DNA of 64,000 nt from assembly GCF_022605165.1 (NCBI RefSeq), contig NC_063081.1:248001-312000 (forward strand), given 5' to 3'. This DNA is from Purpureocillium takamizusanense. Lineage: Eukaryota; Ascomycota; Sordariomycetes; Hypocreales; Ophiocordycipitaceae. Positions 34,113-44,700 of this stretch are shown piece by piece. Positions within the stretch are counted from its first letter, which is position 1. Each line of letters starts with the position of its first letter. The notes under the pieces were generated by a model. The model made no database searches, was not told the DNA's origin, and saw only the letters and a program-made list of their open reading frames with translations. Made by a program: the position numbers and the translations under genes.

Positions 34113-35152
34113 GGGGCAGCGGAGGGCGAGACGCGATGCGCCGCCGGGTCGCTTCGTCACCGGAACAGATAGTAGGGTCCAAGCAAGCGTCTCCCGGCTC
34201 GAGCAGTCGTTGAGCAAGGCGCTCGGACAGTCATGTACGACGCGGATGCTGTGACATGTTGGGTCTGGGTCTCGGAGGAAGCCAGATGGTGAGAAAATCT
34301 AGGGCTGCCAATGTGGCTTCCCATGGATAAGTTCCATTCTTAGTACACCCACTGTAGCTCTGTGGGCTGAGGTGCCATCCGTAGGGGGTTAGGGGGTGCC
34401 CAAGGGACTCTTACGGGGAGCCATGCCACTGTAAGAACTGGAAGCTGGAACCCCCCCCCCCCCCGCCGGGACGGGGTGTTGTGTTGGGTCAGTGGAGGTC
34501 CACCCAAGACGCGCAGTTCAATTGGCACAGTACTCCGTACTAGGTAGTTACGGAGTACATTAGTACGTAGTCCCCCAACCCTGCGGCGGTGGCGGTGGCG
34601 GCGGCAGCGGCAGACCGACCTGGCCGGCCCGGCACAAGCCGTAAAAATAGGAAATTCCAAGTCCCATCGGCGAAGCTGGGCCCCGGGCGCCGATCGTATT
34701 ACCTAAGCGGCAGGCATGGAGCATCACGGGACGCAGAATTGTTATCCGAAGTCGTTCCGCATCTTCACAAGCATCGGACCCGGCTTTCTCCTTCCTAGCC
34801 GAATTGACAATGTCGCGCCTCTGATTGGCCCCCGGAGGTGAGCCGCTCCAGTCTTCCAATAACCGAGGATGGCTACTTGTGCTCTGCTCCCCCAAATTCA
34901 TGACGATTACGACCTCACGCCACCCTGTCCGTGTCGCCGTGATCCCCCCCCCCGACGAGACAATTCAGAGGTAGTCTCAGCCAGCGCGCCTCGTGCGTCG
35001 GAATCTCATCAACTACCTCGATTTCTCCGCTCGATCCCTCCATATATCTTCTACACTAGCTTGCGACTTCACCCGTGCAGCTGGTTCCCCCTCGGCACAC
35101 GTGGAAACGCCTCTCCTCGTCCTCCCTCGTCCTCCGAAACAACGCGCCCACA
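34113..35152. other. Divergent intergenic region between PTC7-like and SDHB genes
   Basis: Contains a C homopolymer of about 16 bases (34450-34465), a perfect inverted repeat (34530-34558, listed separately) and the C/T-rich SDHB leader. Confidence 0.5.
34530..34558. repeat. Perfect 10-bp inverted repeat with 9-nt spacer
   Basis: GTACTCCGTA at 34530-34539 and TACGGAGTAC at 34549-34558 are exact reverse complements and could form a small hairpin or a dimeric binding site. Confidence 0.9.
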
Positions 35153-36142
35153 ATGGCCGCTCTCCGCTCTTCCTCGACCCGAATTCTCGGCTCGTCCGTT
35201 CGGACGATGGCCATGCGCCCCGGTGCCGTCTTCACCCGCTCAATGGCTTCGGTCAGCGACGCGCCGGCCGAGCAGCAGCCGCGCATGAAGACCTTTTCCG
35301 TCTATCGATGGAACCCCGACACGCCGAGCGAGAAGCCGCGCATGCAATCCTACACGCTCGACCTCAACAAGACGGGACCCATGATTCTTGATGCCCTGGT
35401 CCGCATCAAGAATGAGCTTGACCCGACCCTGACCTTCCGACGCAGCTGTCGTGAGGGTATTTGCGGCTCTTGCGCCATGAACATTAACGGCCAAAACACC
35501 CTGGCCTGCCTGTGTAAGTCTTCGAGCATCAGCATCGGCCGCGTCTCTGCGCTCCCCCATGTAAACCCGAGCGCCTCGACTAACGCTCGTTCTCCGCAGG
35601 CCGAATCCCCGCCGAGTCCGCCTCCGAAGTCAAGCTCTACCCTCTGCCGCACACCTACGTCGTCAAGGACCTGGTCCCCGACTTGACGCACTTCTACAAG
35701 CAGTACAAGTCGATCAAGCCGTACCTGCAGCGCGACACGCCGGCGCCAGATGTACGTGGAACGCGCATAAGATGAAAGATGATTAGTTGGCGCAGAGGAT
35801 ACTGACCGAATGCAGGGCAAGGAATACCGCCAGAGCAAGGAGGACCGCAAGAAGCTGGACGGTCTGTACGAGTGCATCCTGTGCGCTTGCTGCTCAACGT
35901 CGTGCCCCTCGTACTGGTGGAACGCGGAGGAGTACCTCGGCCCCGCCATTCTGCTGCAGTCTTACCGATGGCTCGCCGACTCGCGAGACGAGCGCAAGGC
36001 CGAGCGCAAGAGCAACCTGGAAAACAACATGAGCCTATACCGGTGCCACACCATCCTCAACTGCACACGCGCTTGCCCCAAGGGCCTGAACCCCGGCAAG
36101 GCCATCGCTGAGATCAAGAAGCAGATGGCGCTCGGCGCATAA
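35153..36142 (+). CDS. SDHB: Succinate dehydrogenase iron-sulfur subunit (complex II)
   Basis: Three exons (35153-35513, 35600-35751, 35816-36142) give 279 residues. A cleavable presequence (about 1-32, R/S-rich) targets the mitochondrial matrix side of the inner membrane. The 2Fe-2S domain has Cys99, Cys104, Cys107 and Cys119 ([10 protein letters not shown]...NTLAC). The second domain holds the 4Fe-4S ligands Cys191, Cys194, Cys197 and Cys258 and the 3Fe-4S ligands Cys201, Cys248 and Cys254. It passes electrons from the flavoprotein SDHA to ubiquinone. Positions altered in strains resistant to carboxamide (SDHI) fungicides are all in the ancestral state: Pro202, Asn207, His249, Ile251 (equivalent, by a constant offset of 23, to Botrytis 225, 230, 272, 274). 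Confidence 0.97.
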
Positions 36143-36758
36143 GGCGCTCAGAGCAGTGGCGGCGAGGGCGTGGGAGGTTCCTTTTCTCTCAGTGGCGAAG
36201 ATGGGTGGCATTAGACGTTTACCGACTGGTTCTTTTGCTGCGGGTCGGAAGGTTATGGTATACAAAACCGCGGGATGGGACGGAGAAACGGTTCCAGGAC
36301 GGGACCGCAGGGACTACGGTCCCGTGTATAAGCATGGACGGTGTTGTACGTCGAATGTCTGATGCAGAATAGCAATTTTTTTTTCTATGTTACGCCGGAG
36401 TCGTCGGCCACGATGGCGGGTCGGGACGTTTGGCCCGAGAGTCGCGGTCGACTCTGGGCCACTCGTGTGCCTCACATGTCTGTCGGTCGATACATCAGTC
36501 GATGGAACAGCTCTGCGGCGACTTTTCTCGAACGTCTCCGACGCAACAATGCCGCGTCTAAGCCGCCGATAGCCCAGAGGATGCGTCGTCGCGAACTGCT
36601 GGGTACGGGAGTGCTCCCTGCTCCGGGTCCGGCCGGTGGGAGGGCCATTCATGACGAGCGAGATTTTCAGGGTGCATGTAGCCCGCATGGTCCTACCTAC
36701 CTATGTACCTATGCAGCAGCGCGGCTCGGGAGGCCATGGGCATTAGCATAACAGAGAC

Positions 36759-36778
36759 CACACACACACACACACACA
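36759..36778. repeat. (CA)n microsatellite
   Basis: About ten CA units in non-coding DNA. Confidence 0.9.
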
Positions 36779-38470
36779 GAGGCTGGCTCTCCCGCGCAGA
36801 GTGACATTGGACGCTGGGCAGCGCGATGGCAAAGACCCTGCACATCATTCGGTATTGCCTCCCCTCGCCCTGGGCTCCTCCCGACGATCCGGCAGCTGCT
36901 GCTTTGCCCACATGAAACCTGGTCAGGTTGACGAATACATGACGAGAAGAATACGAGATTGTTGGCGATCGATCGGCTATTCAGTCTTTGCATTGACGTA
37001 GGTGTTGAATAACTCTTAGCTGGACGACGTAGATCCCCAATTCACACCGCAGTTCCAGTTCCGAGGAGGAAGGCATAGCCGCCGCCGCAGCCGCCGCCAC
37101 CTGGCGGTGCAAGCGGGGTCTCAAGAATTATGCACGTATGAGCCCGCAGTACATACATACATGATCGATTGTCATGGGACGACCGCTGACCGACCGACCC
37201 ATAGCATAGCATAGCATAGGTAGGTAGCTGCTCGTTGTTCGTCGTGCCGGGGCCAAGCTTGTTTCGCCACGATGCAACCCTGGGGCTGGGAACCGGGCAT
37301 CGGGGCCTTTTTCAGTCCTTTACCTAGTACTAGCGGTAGTAGTAGTAGGCGCAGCCCAGATGCAAACGTTCCTGCAGGCGCGGCACATCCTACGTACGAT
37401 ACTACTACAGCAGCACTTATGCCGCAGGGGTAAATATTCCGCGACGGAGGAGAAGAAAAATCCATCAACGTTCTAGTCTGACGGTCGGCCGTTGGATCAG
37501 CAGCAGGTCGGTCAAGAATAGCCCGCCCGCCGGCTTAAGGTCTGGCAGGGCAGAGGCGGGTGTCAGTGCATGTACGTGTATAAGCTGTGTCTCCATAATA
37601 TCGAACTCAGGGGAGCCCAGTCGACGGCTTCGATCGCAGGACGTGCATACGAGGAATCAAACTAAACGTTATTATTACAAAGAGCCAGTAGAATGCCGAG
37701 CTTACAATGTATGAAGTTACTACGATCCACGCTGTAGGTAAGAGTGATTTTTGCAGAGACTTGACGGGGGGCAGCACAGCCGTAGCATGTGCACCTACGA
37801 TGGGTTGCAGTCGGGAGTATCTCACGATAGTTTCGTAGCCGGGGGCGAGGCGTTTGGCACAGCACGTCACGTTTACCATTGGAAATTCAGTTTCGCACAC
37901 CGACAAAAACGAAGTTTGCTAAGCGTCTCCTCGAGTTACCAATCCTCTGTTCCTCGCCGTTTGCTACGGCGCGGGATCGAGAGCAAGCGAGCCCAGCGTT
38001 CATGTTGCCCCGGCACTTGTGCGGCGATCCTCCATGTCGCTCGCCCTGGCTACACCACCATGCGGCTTGCACAACAAACTTTTCCCTCCCGGACGCGGGC
38101 TCATCGGGTGCCAGTAGTAGGGATGGGTCGATTTCTCTCAGGGTGGCAACCAAGACGTAAAAAAAAAAAAAAAGGGAAGACAAAGGGCACAACGGGTATG
38201 CCTCTGCAGGGCCCCCATGTGGTTGCATTGCATGACATGACATGCGATGCGAGGCCGGCTGGGCCAGCAGGACAATGCAGCGGGCGCAAGCTTCGCTCGA
38301 CATTGTTGATGGGCGGGCAGCGTCGGATCTGCACTTCGGCGAGGACGACGGCGGCGGTGGTCTGGCGAGGCCCGAGGCTGGTATCACGATGGTGTAAGTG
38401 AAAACTTCACACAGTCTAGACTTTTCTGTAAGACCTTTGCCACTGTCCGAGGGGGTTGGTGCAAATCAGA

Positions 38471-38478
38471 TATAAAAG
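38471..38478 (+). promoter_or_regulatory. TATA box of the secreted repeat-protein gene
   Basis: A canonical TATAAAAG lies 209 bp upstream of the ATG at 38687. It would allow a leader of roughly 170-180 nt. Strong TATA boxes are not obvious at the housekeeping genes of this window, so regulated expression is likely (inference). Confidence 0.5.
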
Positions 38479-38686
38479 CGTAGCGTGCCGCCGTGTTCAA
38501 AAGCCTCACTCAGACTTGGAAGTCGACATCAGCAGTGACAAAACAACCCTGAGGCTCAACAACATACTTGCCTACTTGGCCACAGATCAGTGCACGACCA
38601 GTCTCCCCTGTACTTGAGCCAACGACTTACACAAATTATCTCGTCTTCTCTCTCTCTCTTTTCAGCAATTCTACCTCGCAGAAAAC

Positions 38687-39781
38687 ATGAAGACTGCAGC
38701 GGGACTCGTCTTTGCCCTCGCTGGCATAGCCAGCGCGGTGCCTCGACCTACACACACTGAATCCACCTGCCTCGATGAGTCCGTCTGCATCGACGGCATG
38801 AGCGAGTGCGGCGTGGTCTGGGGCGGGTACGCTCTCTTTCGCCCTCTCCTTTTCTCTCCCCCTGTGATTCGACTTGAATCGATGAATGAGCACTCTATTG
38901 ACAATTCGTTCGCAGGTGCTACAACCCGTGCTCCCAGCCGTCTCCGACTCCCGCCCCGTGCCCCGCCACGTCTTCCGACAAGTCGACGATCACGGCTCCT
39001 CCGGTGACGCCAACGACCGCCCCTGAGGATGACTGCCACACGCGCATCATCTGCATTGACGCCATCAACGAGTGCGGCATCCGCTATGGCGGGTAAGTCT
39101 AGAACCCCGTTCGTTCCGCTGCCGAGGCTCGCAGGAAACAGGAGCGCTGACACTTTCTGGACTGGAACGCGCAGCTGCATCCCCGACTGCAAGCCCTGGG
39201 CGCTCAGCACGCCTCCCTGCCCGAGCTCGACGTCGACGTCCAAGAGTGTGGCGTCCGATGAGGGGTACATGACCGCGTGGAAGCGCCAAGAAGACGGCAA
39301 GATGACGGCCTGGAAGCTCGACGACGGCTACATGACCGCTTGGAAGGACGACGACGGCTTCATGACCGCTTGGAAGTCTGACGACGGCTTCATGACGGCC
39401 TGGAAGTCTGACGACGGCTACATGACCGCCTGGAAGCGAGACGAGCAGAACACGACGCCGGCGTACAAGTCCGGCTTCATGACTGCCTGGAAGAGCGACG
39501 ACGGCAAGATGACTGCCTGGAAGGAAGACGATGGCAAGATGACCGCCTGGAAGGACAGCGATGGCAAGATGACTGCCTGGAAGGACAGTGACGGTAAGAT
39601 GACCATGTGGAAGGAGAACGATGGCAAGATGACTGCCTGGAAGGAGAGCGACGGCAAGATGACTGCGTGGAAGGACAATGACGGTAAAATGACGGCTTGG
39701 AAGGTCGACGACGGCAAAATGACTGCCTGGAAGGACGAGTCTGGGTTCATGACCGCCTGGGCTCCTCAGCCGACGCAGTAG
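38687..39781 (+). CDS. Secreted protein: two six-cysteine modules plus sixteen MTAWK repeats
   Basis: Three exons (38687-38826, 38916-39092, 39175-39781) give 307 residues. A signal peptide covers about 1-17 (MKTAAGLVFALAGIASA). Two modules follow with identical spacing C-x5-C-x6-C-x6-C-x3-C-x9-C: Cys28, 34, 41, 48, 52, 62 and Cys87, 93, 100, 107, 111, 121. Each is cut by a phase-2 intron in the Gly just before its fourth Cys. A Pro/Thr-rich linker joins them. From about residue 135 to the end run 16 copies of a mostly ten-residue unit, consensus DG(K/Y/F)MTAWK plus two mostly acidic or polar residues. It is interrupted once by an NTT-containing spacer. Two Lys-Arg pairs lie inside the array. 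I know no named family; wall-associated protein, effector or peptide precursor are all possible. Confidence 0.85.
39256..39770 (+). repeat. 30-bp coding minisatellite (MTAWK array)
   Basis: Sixteen tandem units, mostly 30 bp, coding the decapeptide DGKMTAWKDS and variants. The GACGGC and ATGAC(T/C)GC(C/T)TGGAAG parts are strongly conserved with many synonymous changes. Copies 1-7 carry mainly Y or F before Met, copies 8-15 carry K. Confidence 0.92.
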
Positions 39782-40050
39782 TAGTCGCGAAGACTACCCG
39801 CCGCCGCAGCACTTCTCGAAACGACGGCCAAGGAATGACGCATAACGACACTGGATAAAGGGACAGGCTCAAAAAGTTTGATGCTTTTTTTCGTTTCTTC
39901 GCTTGGTTTTCTCGGCTAGGGATTTATGGAGAAAAGGCCTGCTCGGTAGGAGCGGCATGCCCCTAATAATGCATAATAAGTAGACCTTGACTTAAAACTA
40001 CATAATAGCACGCTTCGGTTCCTTGATTTCCTAGTTCGGTATATGCCTTG

Positions 40051-41573
40051 TTAATAATACGTACTGCTTCCGGGCGTGGAGCTCGTCCGCCCATAGTCTA
40101 CCGATGTTCCAGGGTAGGCTCCCACGGGCATGGCTGGACTGCCATGAGCCTCGTCGTCGGAGCTCAACTCGTGGCCTAAGTCATCTTCTCCGTCTGGAGG
40201 AGATCGCATAGCCTCCAGAACGTCTCTTTCCAGGACTGGGGGCTGGTACGGCCGTAAGGTGCAAATCTCGCGCCCCGAGGGCATCTTGGCGAGGAGCGAA
40301 TTGACAGGTGGTATCAGCTGGGTGTTCATCTGCGACCTGGATCAGCCAGTGCACATTGTTGCCCGCAAATCGTCAATGGGACGGGGCTTACAGTGTCATT
40401 GATCTTGTTCCACTTCGCGTCAAGCATCTCGAGGATCCTCATTTCCTCTAGCCGACCAGCATCGACACCCCAGGCCGTTTCCTTCTCGACACGCCGGTCT
40501 TCCCTCTTCTCCGTCAGGTCCTTCTTGAGCCGGCTGAAACTCAACCCTTTCTTGCCGTCCCTGTCTTTGGGTTCGACGCCGAGCGCTGCGAAGCCCGCAC
40601 GGAGCCAGCCGATGCCCTCGGCCGTATTGCCATCGATTTCCGCGTGGATGCCGAAGAACCTGCAAGCCTTGGCTCGGCTTGTCCGTCGAAGGTCCTCAAT
40701 GTATTTGGTCACGGCTTGGCTCATCTTGCCGGTGCCGGTGCCCGCAGACTGACACAGTGAAGCCGCCTTGGCTGCGTGGTCCGACGCCGCGAGACAGAGA
40801 CGGGCATTCAAGTGGGCCTTTGTCTTGGGAATATCCGGCGACTTGAACATCCACTCCTTGTCGTTTTTGTTCCTATCTTGCGCAACGGCGGCGGGATACG
40901 GGTCATCTTTCGTGACTGCAAGAAGAGTTGCCTCGGCCAGCGCCAGAGACGCCAGGCCGCGGGCCGTGGTCGGGGCCACGTCCACGCTGGGCGGGGTGCT
41001 GGATATTTGCTCGCTCCGGTTTGCAAGGTAGTCATACAGCGAGGCGGCATCAAGAAGGTGCTTATTTGCCGTTTGGATAGCTGCTGTCCTCTCCGTCGAG
41101 CCGATGAATTCCCCATTGATGACGTATAGCGGCTGAAGTATTGATCTCGCGGTAGAGACGTAGGCAAATGCGAGCGTTGATAGAACAAAGAAAATTTCGT
41201 ACTCCAACGAGTTGATCTTGACCCGCGGCCGTTCCTTCCCCGGGACAATATCGCCGGACAACGTCGGCCGCCAGCTAATGGCCGGCGCCGTCTTCAGGAC
41301 GACATTGATGCTCTCCCCGCCAACGAGAGCGCTAGAGCTCACGCCGGCGTCCACGGCGAGAAGGTAGGGGATGTACCCGTCCAGGCTGGCTATAACGATG
41401 GCGAGATCGCCGGATCGCGAGGCTGGAGGCAAGCGCTTGTGTTTCTTGAGGGCATCTCGCATGACCCCTCGCTGGGTGCTGGCGTGGATGGGTAGTGACG
41501 GATGAGAGTCACAGCTGAAGCAGGACGAGAAGGAGAATGCCGACGTGGTAGGCAGAATAAATGGGAACGGCAT
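40051..41573 (-). CDS. palC: pH-response regulator PalC (BRO1 domain)
   Basis: Two exons on the minus strand (41573-40392, 40329-40051) give 486 residues. The N-terminus [20 protein letters not shown] and the segments [28 protein letters not shown] and [20 protein letters not shown] are characteristic of Pal[20 protein letters not shown] and [16 protein letters not shown] (across the 62-bp intron) also match. PalC has a BRO1-like fold that binds the ESCRT-III protein Vps32 at the plasma membrane, in the ambient-pH signalling route that leads to PacC processing. The tail after [10 protein letters not shown] is acidic and Ser/Gly-rich. Length and domain are complete. Regulation cannot be read here. 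Confidence 0.95.
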
Positions 41574-41978
41574 CTTGAAGGCTCAATAAGTGTCATATAT
41601 GACTATCGAGAGTGAAAGCATGCCATGTTGGAATGTCTGAAGCGACACTGGACTGAAGCGAGTCTAGGTTAGGTGGCTTTCTGGAGCTTGGCCTGGCGGG
41701 TGGCAGCCCAGTGGCATCATAGGCCCACGGTAAAAGTTTCCACTATTCATACTGTGTATTTGCAGACATCTTAGCGCTGCGCTACAGTGCCTTGGACAGT
41801 GCATTGCCTCGCCTCCAGGAGCCCACTTCCCCTTCCAACAGGACACTTATTAGTGCCGACCCAGAGAACTACAGCTCCAAAGCAAGCGAGCGGCTCGCAT
41901 CCTCAACCCACGGCCGCATTTCCGGCTGCTCCATGAGCGCCACCACCTTGCAACCGACTCCGTCGATGCGGTGACACC
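41574..41978. other. Divergent promoter region between palC and the ALG6-type gene
   Basis: About 400 bp shared by two divergent genes. No further element identified. Confidence 0.5.
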
Positions 41979-43829
41979 ATGGCAATGGCCAGTCCCTCGC
42001 CGCACAAAGCCCGGCGCAAGCCCAAGAAGCCCGGCAATGGCGCCGACGCAATCGCGCGAACGCGCTCCGAGGCGCTCGTCCGGACGCCCACCTTTCCCCT
42101 GTCTGCGTTCCTCTGGCCCGCGCGCAGCTCTTCGTCGCAGTGGGAGGTGCTCCCGCTCATCCTCATGGTCGTCGGGCTCTTCCGCTGGGCTGCCGGTCTC
42201 TGGGGCTACTCTGGTATGGCCCAAGGCGCTCGCTCCTTGTCTCGCGAAACAGAAGCTGACCAGCCGCGCCTGCACGCAGGCTTCCAACGGCCACCCATGT
42301 TTGGCGACTACGAAGCACAGCGGCACTGGATGGAGATCACGACGCACCTCCCGATTTCGCAATGGTACTTTCACGACCTGCAATGGTGGGGTCTTGACTA
42401 CCCGCCGCTCACGGCCTATCATAGCTGGGTCATGGGCAAGATTGGCGCCCTCATCGACCCGGTTTGGTTCGCCTTGTTCACCTCCCGCGGCTCCGACGAC
42501 CCGACATTGAAGATATTCATGAGGGCAACGGTCATCGTGTCCGAATATCTCACCTATATCCCGGCCGTCGTCGTCTTTGTGCGGCGTTATAGCCGACTCA
42601 ACGGCGTCGCTTCTTGGACGAGCTCTGTGGCATTGGTCGCGATCCTCATGCAGCCATCAACGATTCTCATCGACCACGTCCACTTTCAATACAACACAGT
42701 CATGCTAGGCCTCGTCCTTGCGAGCATGTCCAGCTTGCTTGCCGACCGGTACCTGTGGGCGGCAGTCTTCTTTGTCGCGGCCCTAGGCTTCAAGCAGATG
42801 GCCTTGTACTACGCCTTCAGCGTCTTCGCCTACCTCTTGGGCAAGTGCGTCTTTCCCACCATCAACATTACCAGACTACTCGCCATTGCTCTCGTCACAC
42901 TCATCTCGTTCGCCGTCTTGGTGCTTCCACTAGTCTTGGGAACCTTGTATGATAGGCATCGGGGCCTCGACCCGCGACCGGATCTGGACGGCCCTCCGCC
43001 ACCCCTGCCTCTGTTTCCTTTCCTGAATCAGTATTTTGATACCCATACCCATACCGTTTACTACGCAGTTGTTCAGCAGATGGTGCAGATGGTGCACAGG
43101 ATATTTCCCTTTTCGAGGGGCTTGTTCGAAGACAAAGTGGCCAACTTTTGGTGCGCGGCCAATGTTGCCTTCAAGCTTCGCAATCTCCCTCCTGCGCTTC
43201 TGCAAAGGGCAGCGCTCGGAGCGACACTCGCCGCCATCATCCCGCCCAATGTCGTCTTGTTCTTGCGACCGCGGAAAACAACGATGCCTCTCGCTTTTGC
43301 GGCAACAGCCTGGGGCTTCTTCTTGTTCAGCTACCAGGTTCACGAGAAGAGCGTTCTTTTGCCCTTGATGCCGATGACTCTGTTGCTCGCCGGGAAGCAA
43401 GGCATGAACGGAAATACTCGGTCCTGGGTCGGTTTTGCGAACCTGCTAGGTGCCTGGACAATGTTTCCGCTGCTGCGCCGCGTGGACCTCCGGGTTCCCT
43501 ACGCGGTCTTGTCGCTGCTATGGGCATATCTCTTGGGGCTTCCTCCAACGTCGTGGAGTGCGCCTTTCGAGGTTCAGGACGGTCGTTCCAAGCGCATGCA
43601 GTGGGCGACGGCCTTGCTCCATGGGGCCTTTTACATCACCATGGGCGTTTGGCATGCCGTTGATGCATTCGTCAAACCACCGGCGGGGAAGCCTGATCTG
43701 TGGGTGGTGGCAAACGTCGGAGTCGGCGCAGCTGGCTTTGCGCTATGCTATTTGTGGTGCCTCTGGAGGCTTCTGATGGAGAGCGGTCTGCTGCCTTCAG
43801 GCACAACATCCAAGTCGAAAATGCAATAA
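41979..43829 (+). CDS. ALG6: Dol-P-Glc:Man9GlcNAc2-PP-dolichol alpha-1,3-glucosyltransferase (ALG6)
   Basis: Two exons, 41979-42213 and 42280-43829, give 594 residues. It is a multi-pass ER membrane enzyme that adds the first glucose to the dolichol-linked N-glycan precursor. The lumenal signature FGDYEAQRHWMEITTHLP followed by WYFHDLQWWGLDYPPLTAYH carries the catalytic Asp and the family WGLDYPPL motif. HFQYN and QVHEKSVLLPLMP are also typical. Many hydrophobic helices follow. The 66-bp intron (42214-42279) has no stop and is a multiple of three, so an unspliced reading simply adds 22 residues inside YSG|FQRPPMFG. I call it an intron because of its GTATGG donor, a CTGAC branch site, the CAG acceptor and family alignment. 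An internal ATG at 41985 is also possible. Confidence 0.93.
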   Translation: MAMASPSPHKARRKPKKPGNGADAIARTRSEALVRTPTFPLSAFLWPARSSSSQWEVLPLILMVVGLFRWAAGLWGYSGMAQGARSLSRETEADQPRLHAGFQRPPMFGDYEAQRHWMEITTHLPISQWYFHDLQWWGLDYPPLTAYHSWVMGKIGALIDPVWFALFTSRGSDDPTLKIFMRATVIVSEYLTYIPAVVVFVRRYSRLNGVASWTSSVALVAILMQPSTILIDHVHFQYNTVMLGLVLASMSSLLADRYLWAAVFFVAALGFKQMALYYAFSVFAYLLGKCVFPTINITRLLAIALVTLISFAVLVLPLVLGTLYDRHRGLDPRPDLDGPPPPLPLFPFLNQYFDTHTHTVYYAVVQQMVQMVHRIFPFSRGLFEDKVANFWCAANVAFKLRNLPPALLQRAALGATLAAIIPPNVVLFLRPRKTTMPLAFAATAWGFFLFSYQVHEKSVLLPLMPMTLLLAGKQGMNGNTRSWVGFANLLGAWTMFPLLRRVDLRVPYAVLSLLWAYLLGLPPTSWSAPFEVQDGRSKRMQWATALLHGAFYITMGVWHAVDAFVKPPAGKPDLWVVANVGVGAAGFALCYLWCLWRLLMESGLLPSGTTSKSKMQ

Positions 43830-44260
43830 GCTGGTACGATAATCGTGGAAGTTGAGGTAGACGGAGACTAGACGTGGATGATCAAAGTCCACCAGCGACA
43901 CAATAGATACGGCAGCTCAACTGAGTGCCAGTTCACACGAATGCATCACTCTTTGAGAGCACTCCGTCGGGCGTCTCTGTCCATGTCGACCCCCCGGGCT
44001 TTGAGGTGACCGGGGTTGGATGCGGATCTCACGTCATTAATTAGAGGTCGGACTGAAAGCATTGCCTTCGAAAAGCTCGAGTTGTCATTTCCATGAACAA
44101 GGTCTAAAATGCCGGCCGTATTCCCGCCCGCAACCCTGTCCACAAGCAACCAATCCTCTCACGCCGGAGACATGCAAGAACAGTCGCGTAACCCGCCCGA
44201 AGCATTCCCGAAAGCTGTCGTTGGGCGTCATAACCGTGCGGATCCCTCGTGGGAAGGCGC
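43830..44260. other. Convergent 3' intergenic region
   Basis: Between the 3' ends of ALG6 (plus) and ribosomal protein P2 (minus). No other feature. Confidence 0.5.
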
Positions 44261-44700
44261 TTAGTCGAACAGACCGAAACCCATATCCTCGTCGGACTCC
44301 TCCTTCTCCTCCTCCTTCTCCTCGGCAGGGGCGGCGGCAGCGGCGCCGCCAGCAGCAGCACCACCGGCGGCGGGGGCGCCACCCGCACCGCCAGAGGGGA
44401 CGGAAGCCAGCTTCTCGGAACCGGAGGCAATGAGCTGCGGGGTCTGTTAGCATCTTGCTCTCTCTTCCCTTTTTTCGTGTCTTGAAGACAAGGGGCGCGC
44501 GCGCGCGAAAAGGTTATTGGCGCATCGAAGGGGCGTCGTACCTCGCTGACGTCCTTGCCCTTGAGCTCAGCGATGAGCTTGTTCAGGCGCTCGTCATCGG
44601 CCTCGATGCCGACGGAGGAGAGGACCTTCTTGACGTCGGCAGCCGAGGGGGAGGCGTTGCCGCCAAGGCCGAGGAGGAGGTAAGCTGCGAGGTGCTTCAT
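44261..44700 (-). CDS. 60S acidic ribosomal protein P2
   Basis: Two exons on the minus strand (44700-44542, 44434-44261) give 110 residues, the standard length. The N-terminal dimerisation domain reads [15 protein letters not shown], then [21 protein letters not shown] hinge of Gly and Ala follows, then the acidic tail ending [11 protein letters not shown] that recruits elongation factors to the ribosomal stalk. The intron between GKDVSE and LIASGSEKL contains a short (GC)n run. A further intron probably sits in the 5' leader (44863-44715, GTGAGT donor, GCAG acceptor), leaving a 14-nt leader exon before the ATG, common for fungal ribosomal protein genes. Confidence 0.96.

Larger units (their letters stand above)
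36143..38686. other. Gene-free 2.5-kb interval upstream of the secreted repeat protein
   Basis: No gene supported. It contains a (CA)n tract at 36759-36778, an (ATAGC)n tract at about 37200-37219, an A-run of about 14 near 38160, and a TATA element listed separately. Confidence 0.5.

Noticed and set aside
39256..39770. Could the regular repeat be a CRISPR array?
   Set aside because: The units are contiguous, translated in frame and lack unique spacers, and the genome is eukaryotic.
41979..43829. Single-exon reading of the ALG6 gene (616 codons)
   Set aside because: The 66-bp segment has donor, branch site and acceptor, and its removal restores the family sequence YSGFQRPPMFGDYE.
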